A DNA stretch of 25,062 bases from Chara braunii (taxonomy: Eukaryota; Streptophyta; Charophyceae; Charales; Characeae). Positions 8,950 through 19,534 of the stretch are shown piece by piece. The stretch covers positions 321,313-346,374 of the forward strand of contig BFEA01000274.1 in assembly GCA_003427395.1 (NCBI GenBank), read 5' to 3'. The translations under genes were made by a program, and so were the position numbers. How positions within the stretch are numbered: the stretch's first letter is position 1; each line of letters opens with the position of its first letter. The notes under the pieces were generated by a model. It was given only the letters and a program-made list of their open reading frames with translations. It ran no database searches and had not been told where the DNA came from.

Positions 8950-9534
8950 CTAGGGAGAGGCTCCGTCTATTGGTGGGGAGCATCACCTGCTGGAAAGCGG
9001 GTCCAACGTCTCATATTACAGAGAGAATAATGACTGAGAATGTCTGAAAATGTCTGAGCATGTCTGTGGGTTTCCTGAGGCTGTGCTCCTTGATCATCCC
9101 GGGGCTCCGTTGTCCCATGGAACTCCTAATACACCCATCCCCTTATTGGAACTCCCCTTATATTTTGCTCAGCCTTGTTACAACAGTCCCCCTGTTTGAT
9201 TTTTGTTGCGACTGACCCTTTAAACCCTTAAAGACCTTAGAGACCTCAGCAGACCCTCTGTTCCCTCCGTGTTCTATCAGTCAGTGATTGTGTGCAGTCC
9301 CAGTTACCTCTGTTACCACAACCCTGGAACCTGCATCCCCTGTATGCAGTACGGCCTGACTGTCGATCTTAGTTTGGAGGGGCAGAAGCCTCTTCACCCT
9401 GAACCCGGTCCATCTTCAGAGACAGACTTTGCATACTTATGTGTGATTGTTACCTTCCTCTACGTGCCAATGAAACCTGCATTCTTTGCAGCTAAGTGCA
9501 GATGCCCAACAGACCGACCCTCTTGCTGTTCCCC

Positions 9535-11683
9535 TTACTGATACCCATACCATTGCCTTTCAACGATTGTCGTGGCAACCGGGGGAAACATATATGAAAA
9601 TTCCTCGGGGTGCTTCATCTGAATGTTGGGGTCGACCTGGAGCCAGTCGTGGAACCTGAGCATATAGTCCTTAGTGAAGTCCTCTTGCCCTTCCTTGTCC
9701 CTCATTTCCCCTAGCCAGTCTACCTGGACCATCCTGACCCCCCTTTCCCCCCCCAGCCATTCTGCGCAGAATTTATGAATTTCCTTGGTTATATCAGCTT
9801 TTTGAGATAGGAATGTCATTTTATCCTTTTTCCATTGTATTCTTATTTCTGTTTCGATAAACTGTTTTACTGTGTCTATCACTTCCCCTTCCCTCATCCT
9901 GGCCCCTTCTTGATCAAAGATGCACCTTCTTAACCATAACGTCCAGATCAAAGCCTTTTTGGATATGGAGAAAAGGTTACTGGCTAGGTGGGATGCATGC
10001 AGTCTTGCCCACTCTCCTAAGAGAAGGTTTTTCGAACTTTTCCCACTTCCAAGGCCATTCCTCGCCAGTGCCCAATTGGGCCCAGATACGGTCCCACCAA
10101 CGCCACAACAGGACTGCCCCAGGGCATTGTAGAAAGATATGTTGTATTGTTTCGTAGCTTCTTCTTCCTAGGAACCCTGCATTACAAGATTTGCACCACT
10201 GGAGACCCTCCCCTCTCTGTTCTAGATTCGTCCTGTAAATGATCCAGTCATTGGTGGGGAGGCACCTGTGGCTGATTTGCCACTGTTGAGAGGCGAATTT
10301 TGCTGGTCTTTCCTTCACTCCTCTGAACTATTTCAGCCCTCTTACTTGGTCCCTATGCAGATTAAGGTGTTTCTGCCATCTGTCTCCTACCTCCGACTGA
10401 ACATCCACCCGGGGCCTAACCATCCTGTAGGTGCTTCTCACTGCTAACTCATGTAGATGCACTGGTTGCCCATTGCGTTCTCTTATCCACTGCCATTCCA
10501 GAGGGTCCACAACTAGCTCGGATAGAGGAGTTTCTGGTAGGTAGGCTTGCCATTGGATCCCCCCTTCCTTATGGCTCTGTAACACTCGGATCCGGTAAAG
10601 GTTAGATTTTTCATCCCATTGGACTGCGTCTGGGTGGTATTTGATTAGAGTGTCGTCCCCTCTTCTTTCAAAAAGGTTGATCATGCCCCCCTCTGATGTT
10701 GCCTCTACCACTGAACCTATTTGTAACGGAAAGTCCTCCACCCGTACTGCGACCCAGTCTTGTTCCTGCAAAATCCTGCCCTTCCTCAGGGACACCACCT
10801 AGGCTAGGGGGATCGAGAAAATTAGCTGGTCCAGTGAATCCTCCAGATTGAGAGAAGGTTAACGGAGACCCTAATTTTCAGACCACTTGCCATGCCATTT
10901 ATATGAAAACCAAAGGGTCATTTTAATCAAACTTGCCACCACTTCGTAGAGTGGAGACCATACTACCGTTAACCATTTGTGTCCAGATTATGAGCGTGTT
11001 GAAGGCTCGGCCTAAGTTGTTGGGCTGTTTTCCAATCCTTGTTGTCCTCATCACATATGTCCCGTACCCTGAGGATCCCCTGTCCGACCCATGAAGCCCA
11101 GTGGGGGTGGGAACAACCATATACCCTTCCTTGTCTATCAGTAATTGCCATGTTTCCAAACAGGGGTTGGCGTAAGATTTCTTCCATCCGTACTGGAATG
11201 GGCCTATCACGGATTGGTAGCTACCGCCAATTCTTGATTAAGTTGCACCAAAAGTTCTCTCTCGCTAGGTTCTGTCGAGCCGCTCCTCTGTCTCCCTCCT
11301 CTCGCGAGCGCGTGTTGGCTCGGGGAATGACCCAATATCGGTCGTCTAACCATGTGAAAGGGTTTACTGTGTCAATAGTTCTGGGAGCCAGTCTGCGGAT
11401 TTGTTCCAATGCCAGCTCACGCCATGGGATGTTAATTCCTACAATCAATTTTTTGATCCATTGGATTGATAAAGAGGCAGGAGGGATCCAACAGACCGAG
11501 ACCTCCTCTGGTTTTAGGTTGAATAAGCTTGTCCCATGCCACCCAGCTGATCACGCTTTGTTGCTCGTGGTTCCCTCGCTAGAGAAATGCAACCAGTTGC
11601 CTCTTCAGGCTCTTGATGCTGCCCTTTCCCAGGTGCCAGAGGGCCGCTTTGTACCAGGTCGATGCCAACACTACATTGTTGAT
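9535..11683 (-). pseudogene. LINE ORF2 C-terminal part (post-RT linker, zf-RVT, tail)
   Basis: The 5' end reads LASTWYKAAL, then SLKRQLVAFL, a TAG stop at 11579-11581 where LINEs have Trp (FLW), and SWVAWDKLIQPKTRGGLGLLD, the conserved block after the RT in plant LINEs. Frame changes follow; pieces lie at 11448-11221 and 11187-10969. A longer open piece (10798-10328, 156 codons) has no named domain. After a TAG at 10328 the same frame continues to 9977 with the zf-RVT finger: LPTNDWIIYRT, then C42-x2-C45-x14-H60-x4-C65, then WRWWDRIWAQLG. The final piece (9951-9535) has QWKK, KFCAEWLGGERG and ends WYGYQ. There are at least four disruptions and the RT core itself is missing. Confidence 0.85.
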
Positions 11684-11807
11684 TGTTACTCCTCACAAAT
11701 AGATATGAACCTTCACAGTGAGTGCCACTTTAGTAGGCTGCTCCTACCACTGATAAAATGAGAAGTGCGGCTGAAGTTGTTGTTGCAAGAGAAATAAAAA
11801 AATAAAA

Positions 11808-11925
11808 AGGTACACAAGTGGCATTTAGGAGGGCATGGGTTCACTTCCCGTTGACCTTTTTGCTTTTGTTTTTCTTTTAAATTTTCAGTTCCCATTGACC
11901 TCACGTACCTACATGGGTGCTTAAT
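11808..11925 (+). mobile_element. SINE head fragment
   Basis: The stretch AGGTACACAAGTGGCATTTA followed by GGAGGGCATGGGTTCACTTCCCG matches the second half of the tRNA-like head of the SINE at 2858, with the B box partly decayed. TTCCCATTGACCTCACGTACC recurs at about 11888. It is preceded by AAATAAAAAAATAAAAA, a SINE-type tail. The rest of 11730-12052 is A- and T-rich filler with no gene. Confidence 0.6.
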
Positions 11926-12052
11926 GCTTTAGCTAAGGCCCTCATTGAATCTCCCCGTTGGTACATGTAGACCAGGTTCTTTTTTTCATTTTTTTTTTCT
12001 TTTAGAAAAAAAGAAACCAAAATCTTTATTATGCTGGAAACTTTGACGCCGA

Positions 12053-13396
12053 ACCTCACGCCCGGAGTAGGATGTGGGCCTGTAAGTGCGAAAAGTGGTG
12101 TGCCAAGGATTTTTGGGAAAGTGGGGTGGAGTCCCAGGTCAGAACAGGGATTTCCTGTGGCAAGGTTCTAGGGGCACGAGTGCAATAGGGCTAAGGGCAA
12201 GTTCCTTCTGGTCGGTTGGTATTTATGTCGTGCCGCATGAGGCCGATGGCATGCGCGGTGCTTTCAAGGCCGCCCGCTTCGTTTGTTTTGGGCGGCGGTT
12301 CGGGGCGACGTCTCCCCGGAAGGGTTGTGATTCCGATGAGTCGGGCCTCTGGGGGCAGCCACGTGGCGCCTATCGTCGCGTGTTTGGGTTAGGCCCTCTG
12401 ATTTCTGGGGCTCGTCGATTTATTGCGACGCCGACAATTTTCGCAAGGCGTGCGGGGCCAATACTCTGCGATGGAATTCCACAGTACTAACGTAAGTTGG
12501 TGATACGGGAGAAGGAGGCGGAAGGGAGGGAAGTTGGTAGCGATAACCACGAAGTCGGGGGATATGAAGTAGTGCGAGTTATCCGAAGTGGGAAAATCGG
12601 GACACCTCGGGTCGCTGGTCGTAGCACAATGAAACTCCCTAGGGCACAATCGATTCTCGGTTAGGCAGGGGAATTCCGAGCGTTTCTGTCTGAGACACTC
12701 GTTTACCTAAGGATTGAAATACTCCGGATCCCACAACGAGTTTGAGTCTCTCGAGCGCGTCATCTTGTCATTGCGGTGTAAGGGAATTCTCCCGCACGCA
12801 TCTAACCGGTAAGGGGGATTTTTTCGATGTGATATCGGAATTCCCTTCTGTTTGGGTGCGTAGGGGAAAAATTATCCCTGCCTACCCGATATCGATGGTG
12901 TCAAGTTCGCCAACGGTTACAAAGCGTCTTGCGTGGATATGTATAGGCTGCGCAGATCAGATCGCGCTTACACACATCCCCGCGAGTTATTGGCTTATTT
13001 CTGGACAAACCTCCATCCAATCATCTAATCACTCCGTGATCCCGTATGCCATCGTATACGAGATGCAGTAGCAACAGTAGCTCAAAGAGGGGATAAACAG
13101 CAGGGGAAACAATATTGATGACTACGCAAAATTCCTACTATGCTCGGTATGCAAAAACGACAAGCAAAGGCAAGGATCAAGCAAAATGACACGCAATCCG
13201 ACATGACATTCATTCATTCATCCATTCATTCATGCAACAAACGAAATCGAGATCAGTCGCAAAACGAGTATGGAAACCGAGTCAAGATTCCGAAAACAAA
13301 AAAATGGGCGAATCGCCCTGAGATCAAAATTTATATACAGAAGCAAAGAGGGAGAAAAGACATAGAAAACTGCAAATCCTCGCCCATCAACCTCAG
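12053..13396 (-). repeat. 3' LTR of the Ty3/Gypsy element
   Basis: 12053-13219 aligns along its whole length to 23877-25062, where the window ends. I count about 75 differences (~6.5%) by eye, plus a 17-bp deletion here after 12063 relative to 23888-23904. The right boundary (13396) is inferred from the adjacent polypurine tract. The ends are not a clear TG/CA pair: the outer edge reads ACCTCACGCCC on the plus strand. Many differences are CG in the right copy and TG or CA here. Confidence 0.85.
13330..13337 (-). promoter_or_regulatory. Candidate TATA box in the LTR
   Basis: Minus-strand TATATAAA, about 60 bp inside the inferred 5' edge of the LTR, is positioned as a U3 promoter element would be. 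The matching place in the 5' LTR lies beyond the window. Confidence 0.35.
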
Positions 13397-13420
13397 CTCC
13401 CTCTTCCTCTCTCTCTCTCC
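13397..13420 (-). other. Polypurine tract (plus-strand primer)
   Basis: A 24-nt run of only purines on the minus strand (GGAGAGAGAGAGAGGAAGAG and four more), located just upstream of the 3' LTR in the element's direction. It is the longest such tract in the 3' part of the element, as expected for second-strand priming. Confidence 0.65.
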
Positions 13421-14634
13421 GATGCGGACAGTCTGTCGTCACGCACCAACCCACGAAGTCGTCACCCCGCTTAGTCCTCCCGCACCCGTTAGGTTCACCC
13501 GCGCCCACAGTCCGTCGTGGCCTGCGTCAATCCCGCGCGTTTGGCACCAGCTCGTCGGGTCGCCCAACTCCCACGTCAACTCACCTCTTACTTCGCTTGT
13601 TTGCCGATCCTCACTGATCGTGCTACCCCGAGCTTCCAACAACTGGTTAAGAGAGCTATCTAATCACGCAGCCGGAATTTATAGCGTGCATGCATGCGTG
13701 AAGAACACGAAATTGCAAGGACTTAGAAAGCAGATTAGGAGAGGAAGCGCCTACGTTCTACATGGCCAGATCGCGGCATGGGGGACGTAGCCTCTTTCCA
13801 CGCATCGATCCGAGCATGCAGTCCGCGGGCTGGCTGGACACAGCAAGAGAAAGTGAGAGCGGGAAATACGAAGTTCAAGAAGAAAGATACAGTTACAATG
13901 GCGCCCGCCCAAAATTACAGTTACACATATGATTAAGAACGCCGACTGATCAGAGTTCCGTTGCAGCCGCTCAAAGAAGCGCATAAGCAAAAAGCGTCGC
14001 GCGACAAAAGAACATCCTAATTGCAAAATTCCTAAATTCCTATCTAATGCAGAAAAACGAGAAGCGCAATCTCCGAAAAGAAAATCCGAAATTCCGAGAG
14101 CCCTTGGGGCTCTACAAGATTCAAAAAGAAAACTCAAAAAGAACGAAACAAACTTCCCGCGCGGTCTCCGCGCCTAAAATCCAACAGCAGCACCGAAAAG
14201 AAGCGACGCCAATCGTTATTAATTGCGCCTGGTCAGCTCGACAGCCACTCGATCAATCATCCCGGGACTTGCCCGACCCGAACCCAACCATCCGAAAAGA
14301 GACGATGCAAAAAGGTGACGAAACGAGGACACTGATGCAACTTTCCGTCAATCCCGATCTCCCGTAATTGGCCCATCCATCCCAGCTTAGGACCCGTCAT
14401 TGCTACCGCGCAGAAAATCGCGCAGAACAGAAATTGGTTCGTCACATATGTGACGCCCAGGGGGTTCCAATCATAAGCAAGTTCCTGCTTGCTTGAATCT
14501 TGACACGTGTCGATTTCTCTAATCGATCGACACGAGGAGCTTTCTGCATTGCCACTCACCGTGTGAAGGAGTGTGGACGTCATCCGACGTGGCATACGGG
14601 CTCTGTCCTACAAATTCCTCAGGAGGTTTTTTTG
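13421..14634 (-). other. Non-coding 3' internal region of the Gypsy element
   Basis: No protein family is recognisable in either strand. It contains clustered palindromes: GTCACATATGTGAC (14441-14454), AAGCAAG with CTTGCTT (about 14477-14495), and GACACGTGTC (about 14502) followed by a second CGATCGACACG. A TATAAA occurs on the minus strand near 13680. Confidence 0.5.
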
Positions 14635-14982
14635 TCAATGTAAGGAGGGGATTATTCGCGCCATCGCCGTGGCACGCACACCAATCAACCGAGTATCAAT
14701 GTCCAACGGCGAGGGGGAAAGGAAGACGATACATGGGGGCATGGCGAGGGGGAGGGTTAATCGGAAGCGGGGTAAGCATCGTTCCACCTGGGTTACTGTT
14801 TCCGGGAGCTTCTGGTAACGGACGATCCTGTGGAAGTGGGGGAAGCGATTACCAATGTGGGGGAGGGAGGAGAGATAGCCGGGATACAAGGTGGTAGAGG
14901 TGCGGAAGAGTGTCGCGCAGAAATGGTCGTAATCTTCGCATGCGGGGATAGTCACCGTAATCATACAATAGACTTCAACCAT
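14635..14982 (-). CDS. Uncharacterised small ORF downstream of ORF3
   Basis: A 115-codon minus-strand frame beginning MVEVYCMITV. The frame stays open upstream of this Met to a TAG near 15151, so the coding stretch could be longer. The composition is not low-complexity (several Cys, His and aromatic residues), unlike its plus-strand shadow, which is Gly/Glu-rich. I recognise no domain and cannot exclude a chance frame in the element's 3' region. Confidence 0.3.
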   Translation of the reverse strand: MVEVYCMITVTIPACEDYDHFCATLFRTSTTLYPGYLSSLPHIGNRFPHFHRIVRYQKLPETVTQVERCLPRFRLTLPLAMPPCIVFLSPSPLDIDTRLIGVRATAMARIIPSLH

Positions 14983-15172
14983 GTTGTGGCCTCGCCATGC
15001 GGCACTGAAGAGAAGGGTGTGGAGGCAGAAATCGGGGAGGGCGCATCGGGTCGAGGGATGGGGGTGAATGGTAACGACGAGGCGGGTGGCGTAGAAGAAT
15101 CGGAAGGTGTCTATGGGGAAGGGATTGCGGGGGAAGGTGACACGGGTGGTAATCTAGTGGAGGGTGAGGTGA

Positions 15173-16370
15173 TCAAGGGGACGACGGGATAACGACCGGG
15201 GACGAAGCCCGATGGCCCGCATCGGTACGGGCTCGAACTGATGGACGGTCGGAGGCGGAGGGGGAGGGGGATCGGCTTCGTCGCCGCCCTGCCGGTGCGC
15301 TCCAAGTCTCAGCCTGTTCTCCATCTTCAGGCTTAGGTGGCTCGGGATCGCGGGCCGGATCGTCGGTGATCGACAAATTTGCCGCGCTGGCGAACTCCAA
15401 CTGTCGTTTCTCGGCCGTGATCTCGTCTCTTTTGTGCGCCGCTTCGGGGTCTTCCGCCCGAGTGTTCGTCTGCTCCGCTTCCTCCGCCGAGATCTCCCAC
15501 TCAGACTCCTCCAGCTCTAGGTCCTCCTCTTCTTCCTCGTCTTCTTCCTTCTCGTCACTCTGCTCGCCCTCGCTGTGCTCACTGTAACTGCCTTCCTCCG
15601 GGGTTTCTTCCTCCTCGTCCTCTTCAGTGGCTTCTTCTTCTTTGATTGCTATCTCTTTGTCCTCGGAGGCTGCTCGATCCTGGAAGACGGGGAGATCGAT
15701 GATCTCCCGCGGGTTCAGGTAATCCCGCTGCGATGGCGGGTTAGAGCTGCTTCGCGGCTCCTCCAGGCACGCTGACCACTGAAGGTACGGCGTCAAAGTC
15801 CGTGTGAGGACGTGCGGAACGGGGCTCTCGTCGCTCTGCGAGACGATCTCGAGGGGGAGATCGTCGGCCAACTGCGCAAGGGGGACCGTGGGCTCCCGCA
15901 CGATCAGGTGGCGATGGCCGGGTCATACCGATCCGAAGAGGAAACCGAGAAGATCGCCCTCCGCGTCTGTCCTCGAGGCCTGGATGATCATCAGCTCCAA
16001 GTACTTAAACCACTCGCGGTGTTCCTCGTCCCTTGTCCACGTAAGCCTCACTCCGACGAGGCACACCGACAGATCTATGAAGTGTTCGCACCACAACCGC
16101 CACTGCCTTGGATCGAGAAGGGGAAATACTAGTGGTTCCAAGCAGAAAGAGAAGCGAGAGTGGAGCCACTGCCTCTGCTAACACGACCGCCTGAGGACTG
16201 CCCGTGAATCGTAACTCGGTCGCTGCGTACACCCCCTGGGTGCAGAAGAATTGCATGAGCCGCAGAAGATCCAGATTGAGCCGCGAATGATGAACCTTCC
16301 GGATCGCTGAGATATAGCCTCGTGTCGCGAGCAGATGATCGTCGAGAGCTCGCTCCGTAAGAAAACTCAT
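15173..16370 (-). pseudogene. ORF3: extra acidic protein of the Gypsy element, broken
   Basis: The ATG (16368-16370) overlaps the pol-frame TGA as ATGA, suggesting stop-restart translation. The N-terminal part (16370 to about 16140) starts MSFLTERALDDH and has a hydrophobic stretch near its end. A frameshift near 16140 leads into a frame with DPRQWRLWCEHFIDL (16141-15923). A TGA at 15923-15925 interrupts that frame, which then continues to 15173. The C-terminal ~240 residues are very acidic (Glu/Asp runs about 15650-15480) and end in a basic RRRSRSPSPSASDR tract that could be a nuclear signal. Total length would be about 400 residues. I recognise no family; it sits where some Gypsy lineages carry an extra or env-like ORF, but no membrane-fusion features are evident. 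Confidence 0.55.
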
Positions 16371-18178
16371 GGCAAAGGTGGAGGGGACAGAGTATGGGAA
16401 GAGACGGGAGATGCAGGGGAGGAAGAAAGCGATGGAGAGTCGTCGTCTGTTTCCATAGCCAAGGAAGAGGAAGAGGGTGCAGGAGATGGGGAAGAAGGGA
16501 GGGGACGCAGGTAAGGCATATGGCGAACGATCGGCCGCGCCGATCAACTCCCCGAGACCTCCAGCACGAGGCACATGGTGTTCACTCCGTTCGGTCCAAG
16601 CTCGATCACTCGGAATCGCCCGAAGAATCGTGGCGCTATCTTACCTTGGCGAGCACATTTCCTCACCTGCACCAAATCCCCTAATTTGTACCGGGGCCGT
16701 GGACCCGCGTTCCCGTTCCGGGCCTCGTCACTACGGACCTGCCGGCCTTGGGCCAACTCGATCATTTTTTGTCGTTTTCGGGCCAATCGGGGCAGGGACC
16801 GTTCCATCAATTCCATGTGCCGTGTGGCCTTGTCTCGAACCGTGGCCCTGGTGGGCCGTCGGTTTAGTGAAGATTCGTCCGGGAGGCTTGGTATTGAAAC
16901 GCAGGCCACGCTATTGGTCCTTAATTGAAACGGGCTCAGGCCCGTCGATTCGTGGGGCGTCCCTCAATGGACTGCCAGGATATGATCTACGATATCGGGG
17001 CAGGTCCAGGGGTCCCGTGCCACGATACTGCATCGTAGCACATTTTTTATCACCCTATTTGCGTTTTCTACCAGCCCGTTAGATTGCGACATGTGGGGCG
17101 CAATATTCCGAATAGCGACGCAGTGTACGACCAGATTCCTCAAGACTTCTCCTCTGAATTCTACCCCATTATCGATCAAAATTTCCTCCGTGTCCTGGTG
17201 CATCCCTAAAAACCGATTGACGTATCACGCAATTTCGGCCGCCTGTCGCGTACGACAGGGATATGCCTCCATCCATTTCGAAAAATGGTCTACGAGCACG
17301 AGTAGGATTGAATATTCGCAGCTATTGGGTCCAGGGGGCACCACAATATCGGTAGTGTTCATGCTAACCCTTTGAAGCGGCCGTTCCACTACCGTCGGTA
17401 CTATCGATCTTGGCGGCTGAATCGGCGCCTTGTCAGCAGAGCAGACCTGACCGTTCGTGACGATGAATTTCACATCGTCACGAATATTAGACCAATACCA
17501 CTCATTTTTGTCGATTGCCGACTCCGTAATTCGTACGGCAAAATGGGAAGCCGTTTCCTCGTGCGCTGTCTTTACCCAGTCATACCTCATGAACGGGTGC
17601 GGTACTACCATCCAAATCCCGCTACCATCCGTTTTCCGTTTTTCCAAGCATCCCTCAATCCAGCGGTAGTCCCGAGCCCTTTCATTGGCCCTCCTCTGAT
17701 CTTCCCTGGTGAAGTCCTGGAGGGGGTTACCCACTAGGGTAGCAATTAAGGCGATATCCGTCCATTCCTCGGCCGTTTTAAACATCCAGGTCTTCTCTAA
17801 CCCTTCTGACGTAGCATCTAAAAAGCGAGCCTCGATCGAGATCTTATTAACCCGATACAAGGGGCACAACCAAGGCTTGTTGACATTTCGGTATTGGATG
17901 CACGAGCCGTGGGCTCGTGCGACACACTGTCGACAGTCTATCCATTCCGCATATCCTTCTTCGCTAGGGCGCATAAAGACCGAATATGCGCGAGAAATTG
18001 CTTCACAAAAATAACAAAATTTATCAGGCAGGGAGAGGAGAGATGAGGAGGAGAGGGGAGAGAGAGGAGTTGAAAAATTACCTTCGTCACCCATTGCCAC
18101 CTGGCTTGCTTCTTGCCACGTGGAAGGACCGCCACGTGTCCGTACTTGGGCCCATTCGTCGATTTCGGTTCCTTCCAC
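16367..18178 (-). pseudogene. Pol C-terminal part: PHD-like finger plus integrase
   Basis: One frame with three in-frame TGA codons (17225, 16964, 16544) and no other stop down to the TGA at 16367. Residues 55-108 counted from 18178 form a PHD-like finger (C55, C58, C82, C85, H90, C93, W103, C105, with Tyr at the eighth ligand). The integrase H2C2 finger follows (H206, H212, Gly243 where the third ligand should be, C246). The catalytic core has TTDIVVPP (D277) and VDHFSKW, then after the TGA at 17225 ILIDNG and NGLVEN, giving the D, D, E set. A GPY-like tail (YKLGDLVQV, then RFFGRFRVIEL) lies at about 16680-16590. Integrase joins the element's cDNA to host DNA in the nucleus. The disruptions make it non-functional as read. 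Confidence 0.85.
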
Positions 18179-18830
18179 GGGATGACCTCTTTCGCATCAG
18201 GCACTTTAGCTGGTCGATGCAGACGTGTCAGTCCGTTCGCGTTGCCGTGTCTCTCCGTCTTTCGATGGATGATGTCGAAGTCATACTCCTGTAGGCACAC
18301 CGCCCAACGTCCAATCATGCCCGTGTAATTAGAGAACCTCTTTAGTGCTAGCAAGGGATCATGATCAGTCACTAGGAGGAACTTCTGTCCGTACAGGTAT
18401 GGATGGAAGTGCTGGATTCCCCACACTACCTCGTAGCATTCGCCCTGCGGGGCCAATTCATTCCTTCGCTCGTCTGGTACTGTTCGTGACGCATACTCGA
18501 TGACATGTTCACGGCCATCGTTCCTCTTATGCACTAAAATAGTGAAAATAGCCTCCGGTTGCCAGTCCATAATGAGAATGAACTGCTTCGAGGGGTCCGG
18601 TCGGATCAAAATAGGTGTCGTTGTCAGAGCTTCCTTGAGTGTCGCGAAGGCCTGCTGGCACTCCGCATCCCAACTGAGGGGCTGGTCCTTCCGCAGCAGG
18701 TTCGTTAGCGGTCATGCAATCGCGGCGAAGCCCTTAATGAAACGACGATAGTACGAGGCGAACCCCAAGAAGGCTCGAACCTGCGTTAGCGACATGGGAA
18801 CAGGAGTCTCTCTTAGCCGCGACTTTTCTC
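18100..18830 (-). pseudogene. RT connection and RNase H of the Gypsy element
   Basis: After a frameshift near 18820 the frame reads RAFLGFASYYRRFIKGF, a TGA at 18712-18714, PLTNLLRKDQP, LSWDAECQQAFATLKEAL, then the RNase H domain from 18609. RNase H acidic residues counted from 18609 are D15 (ILIMD), E57 and D82 (VTDHDPL). The fourth position, usually Asp in a NAD-x-LSR motif, is Asn125 (NANGLTR, codon 18235-18237). The domain removes RNA from the RNA:DNA hybrid during replication. Another frameshift near 18100 is needed to reach the integrase frame. The in-frame TGA, the frameshifts and the missing Asp indicate an inactive copy. Confidence 0.85.
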
Positions 18831-19530
18831 GAGCCAGGCTGCAGTCCTCCACGCGTCACGACGTAACTCAAAAACGAAATTTCCGAAAGGAAAAATTCGC
18901 TCTTCTCGAGCGCGATCTTGAACCCAGCATCTCTTAGAGCACCCAGTGTCCATTCGATATGTTGCACGTGCCCGTGATAAGTCTCCGAGTAGACGAGGAT
19001 GTTGTCCATGTATGCAATGACACAAAAGTTAATCATCCCCTGTGTGAGCCGCGTCTTGTTGACAAAGTTCTGGAACGTGACGTTCATGGCCCGCTGAAAC
19101 GTGGCCGGCTCGTTGCAAATCCCTATTGGACATCGAACCCACTGCCACGTGCCTTCAAACAATATGAAGGCCGTCTTCGACTGATCGTCCTCCTTAATCA
19201 GAATGTGATGGAAGTCATGCCGAATATCAAACTTGCTGAAATAAATAGCACACTCAATCGCATCCAGCAAATCATCGATCCGGGGGAGGGGATACACATT
19301 TTTTATCGTGATGTCATTCAGTTTACGATAATCAATGCATATGCGGATCAATCCGTTCTTTTTCGGTACTAATACTAACGGGAACGACCATGGTCCGGTG
19401 GCGGGTTCAATCCAACCGCTTGCTTCGAATTCTTGAATCCGTCCGAGAGCCTTTTTTCGCTCTGCTAGGGAATACCTGTAAGGTTTGCAATGAATCGAGG
19501 AATGATTTCCCGTTCGGCCCGGCAGACACT
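18734..19530 (-). pseudogene. Ty3/Gypsy reverse transcriptase domain
   Basis: The domain occupies the last two-thirds of a 432-codon frame that starts at 20032. Landmarks counted from 20032: HCKPYRYSLAER (181-192), PWSFPLVLVPKKNG (214-227), IDYRKLN (233-239), PLPRIDDLL (248-256), catalytic D269 in YFSKFDI (motif A), PATFQRAMN (309-317), and motif C at 341-344, which reads YMDN instead of YMDD or YLDD. Loss of the second Asp of this motif should abolish polymerase activity. Gypsy RTs copy the genomic RNA from a tRNA primer in the virus-like particle. Downstream the frame is lost near 18820. The first ~165 codons of the frame are not RT but a repeat-derived insertion. Confidence 0.9.
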
Positions 19531-19534
19531 CGGG

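Larger units (their letters stand above)
8867..11683 (-). mobile_element. 5'-truncated LINE, copy 1
   Basis: A minus-strand non-LTR retrotransposon of 2.8 kb, flanked by the 10-bp duplication TGTTACTCCT (8857-8866 and 11684-11693). In order: truncated ORF2 from the end of the RT onward (11683 to 9535), a 3' UTR (9534 to about 9016), the tail block with its hairpin (9015 to 8890) and poly(A) (T tract 8867-8890). The UTR has short ATGTCTGA repeats near 9039-9068. The insertion target was a pre-existing dimeric repeat, so its direction and size are unambiguous. Confidence 0.9.

Noticed and set aside
12742-13071. 109-codon frame present in both LTRs (also 24585-24914)
   Set aside because: Its duplication simply reflects the LTR pair; no domain, and it is antisense to the element.
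15366-15587. Plus-strand Ser-rich frame
   Set aside because: Complement of the Glu/Asp-rich tract of ORF3.
17357-17359. Loss of the first catalytic Asp of integrase (Asn at VSMN)
   Set aside because: Spacing to the next Asp and the DIVVPP context show that the catalytic residue is the intact Asp three positions later.
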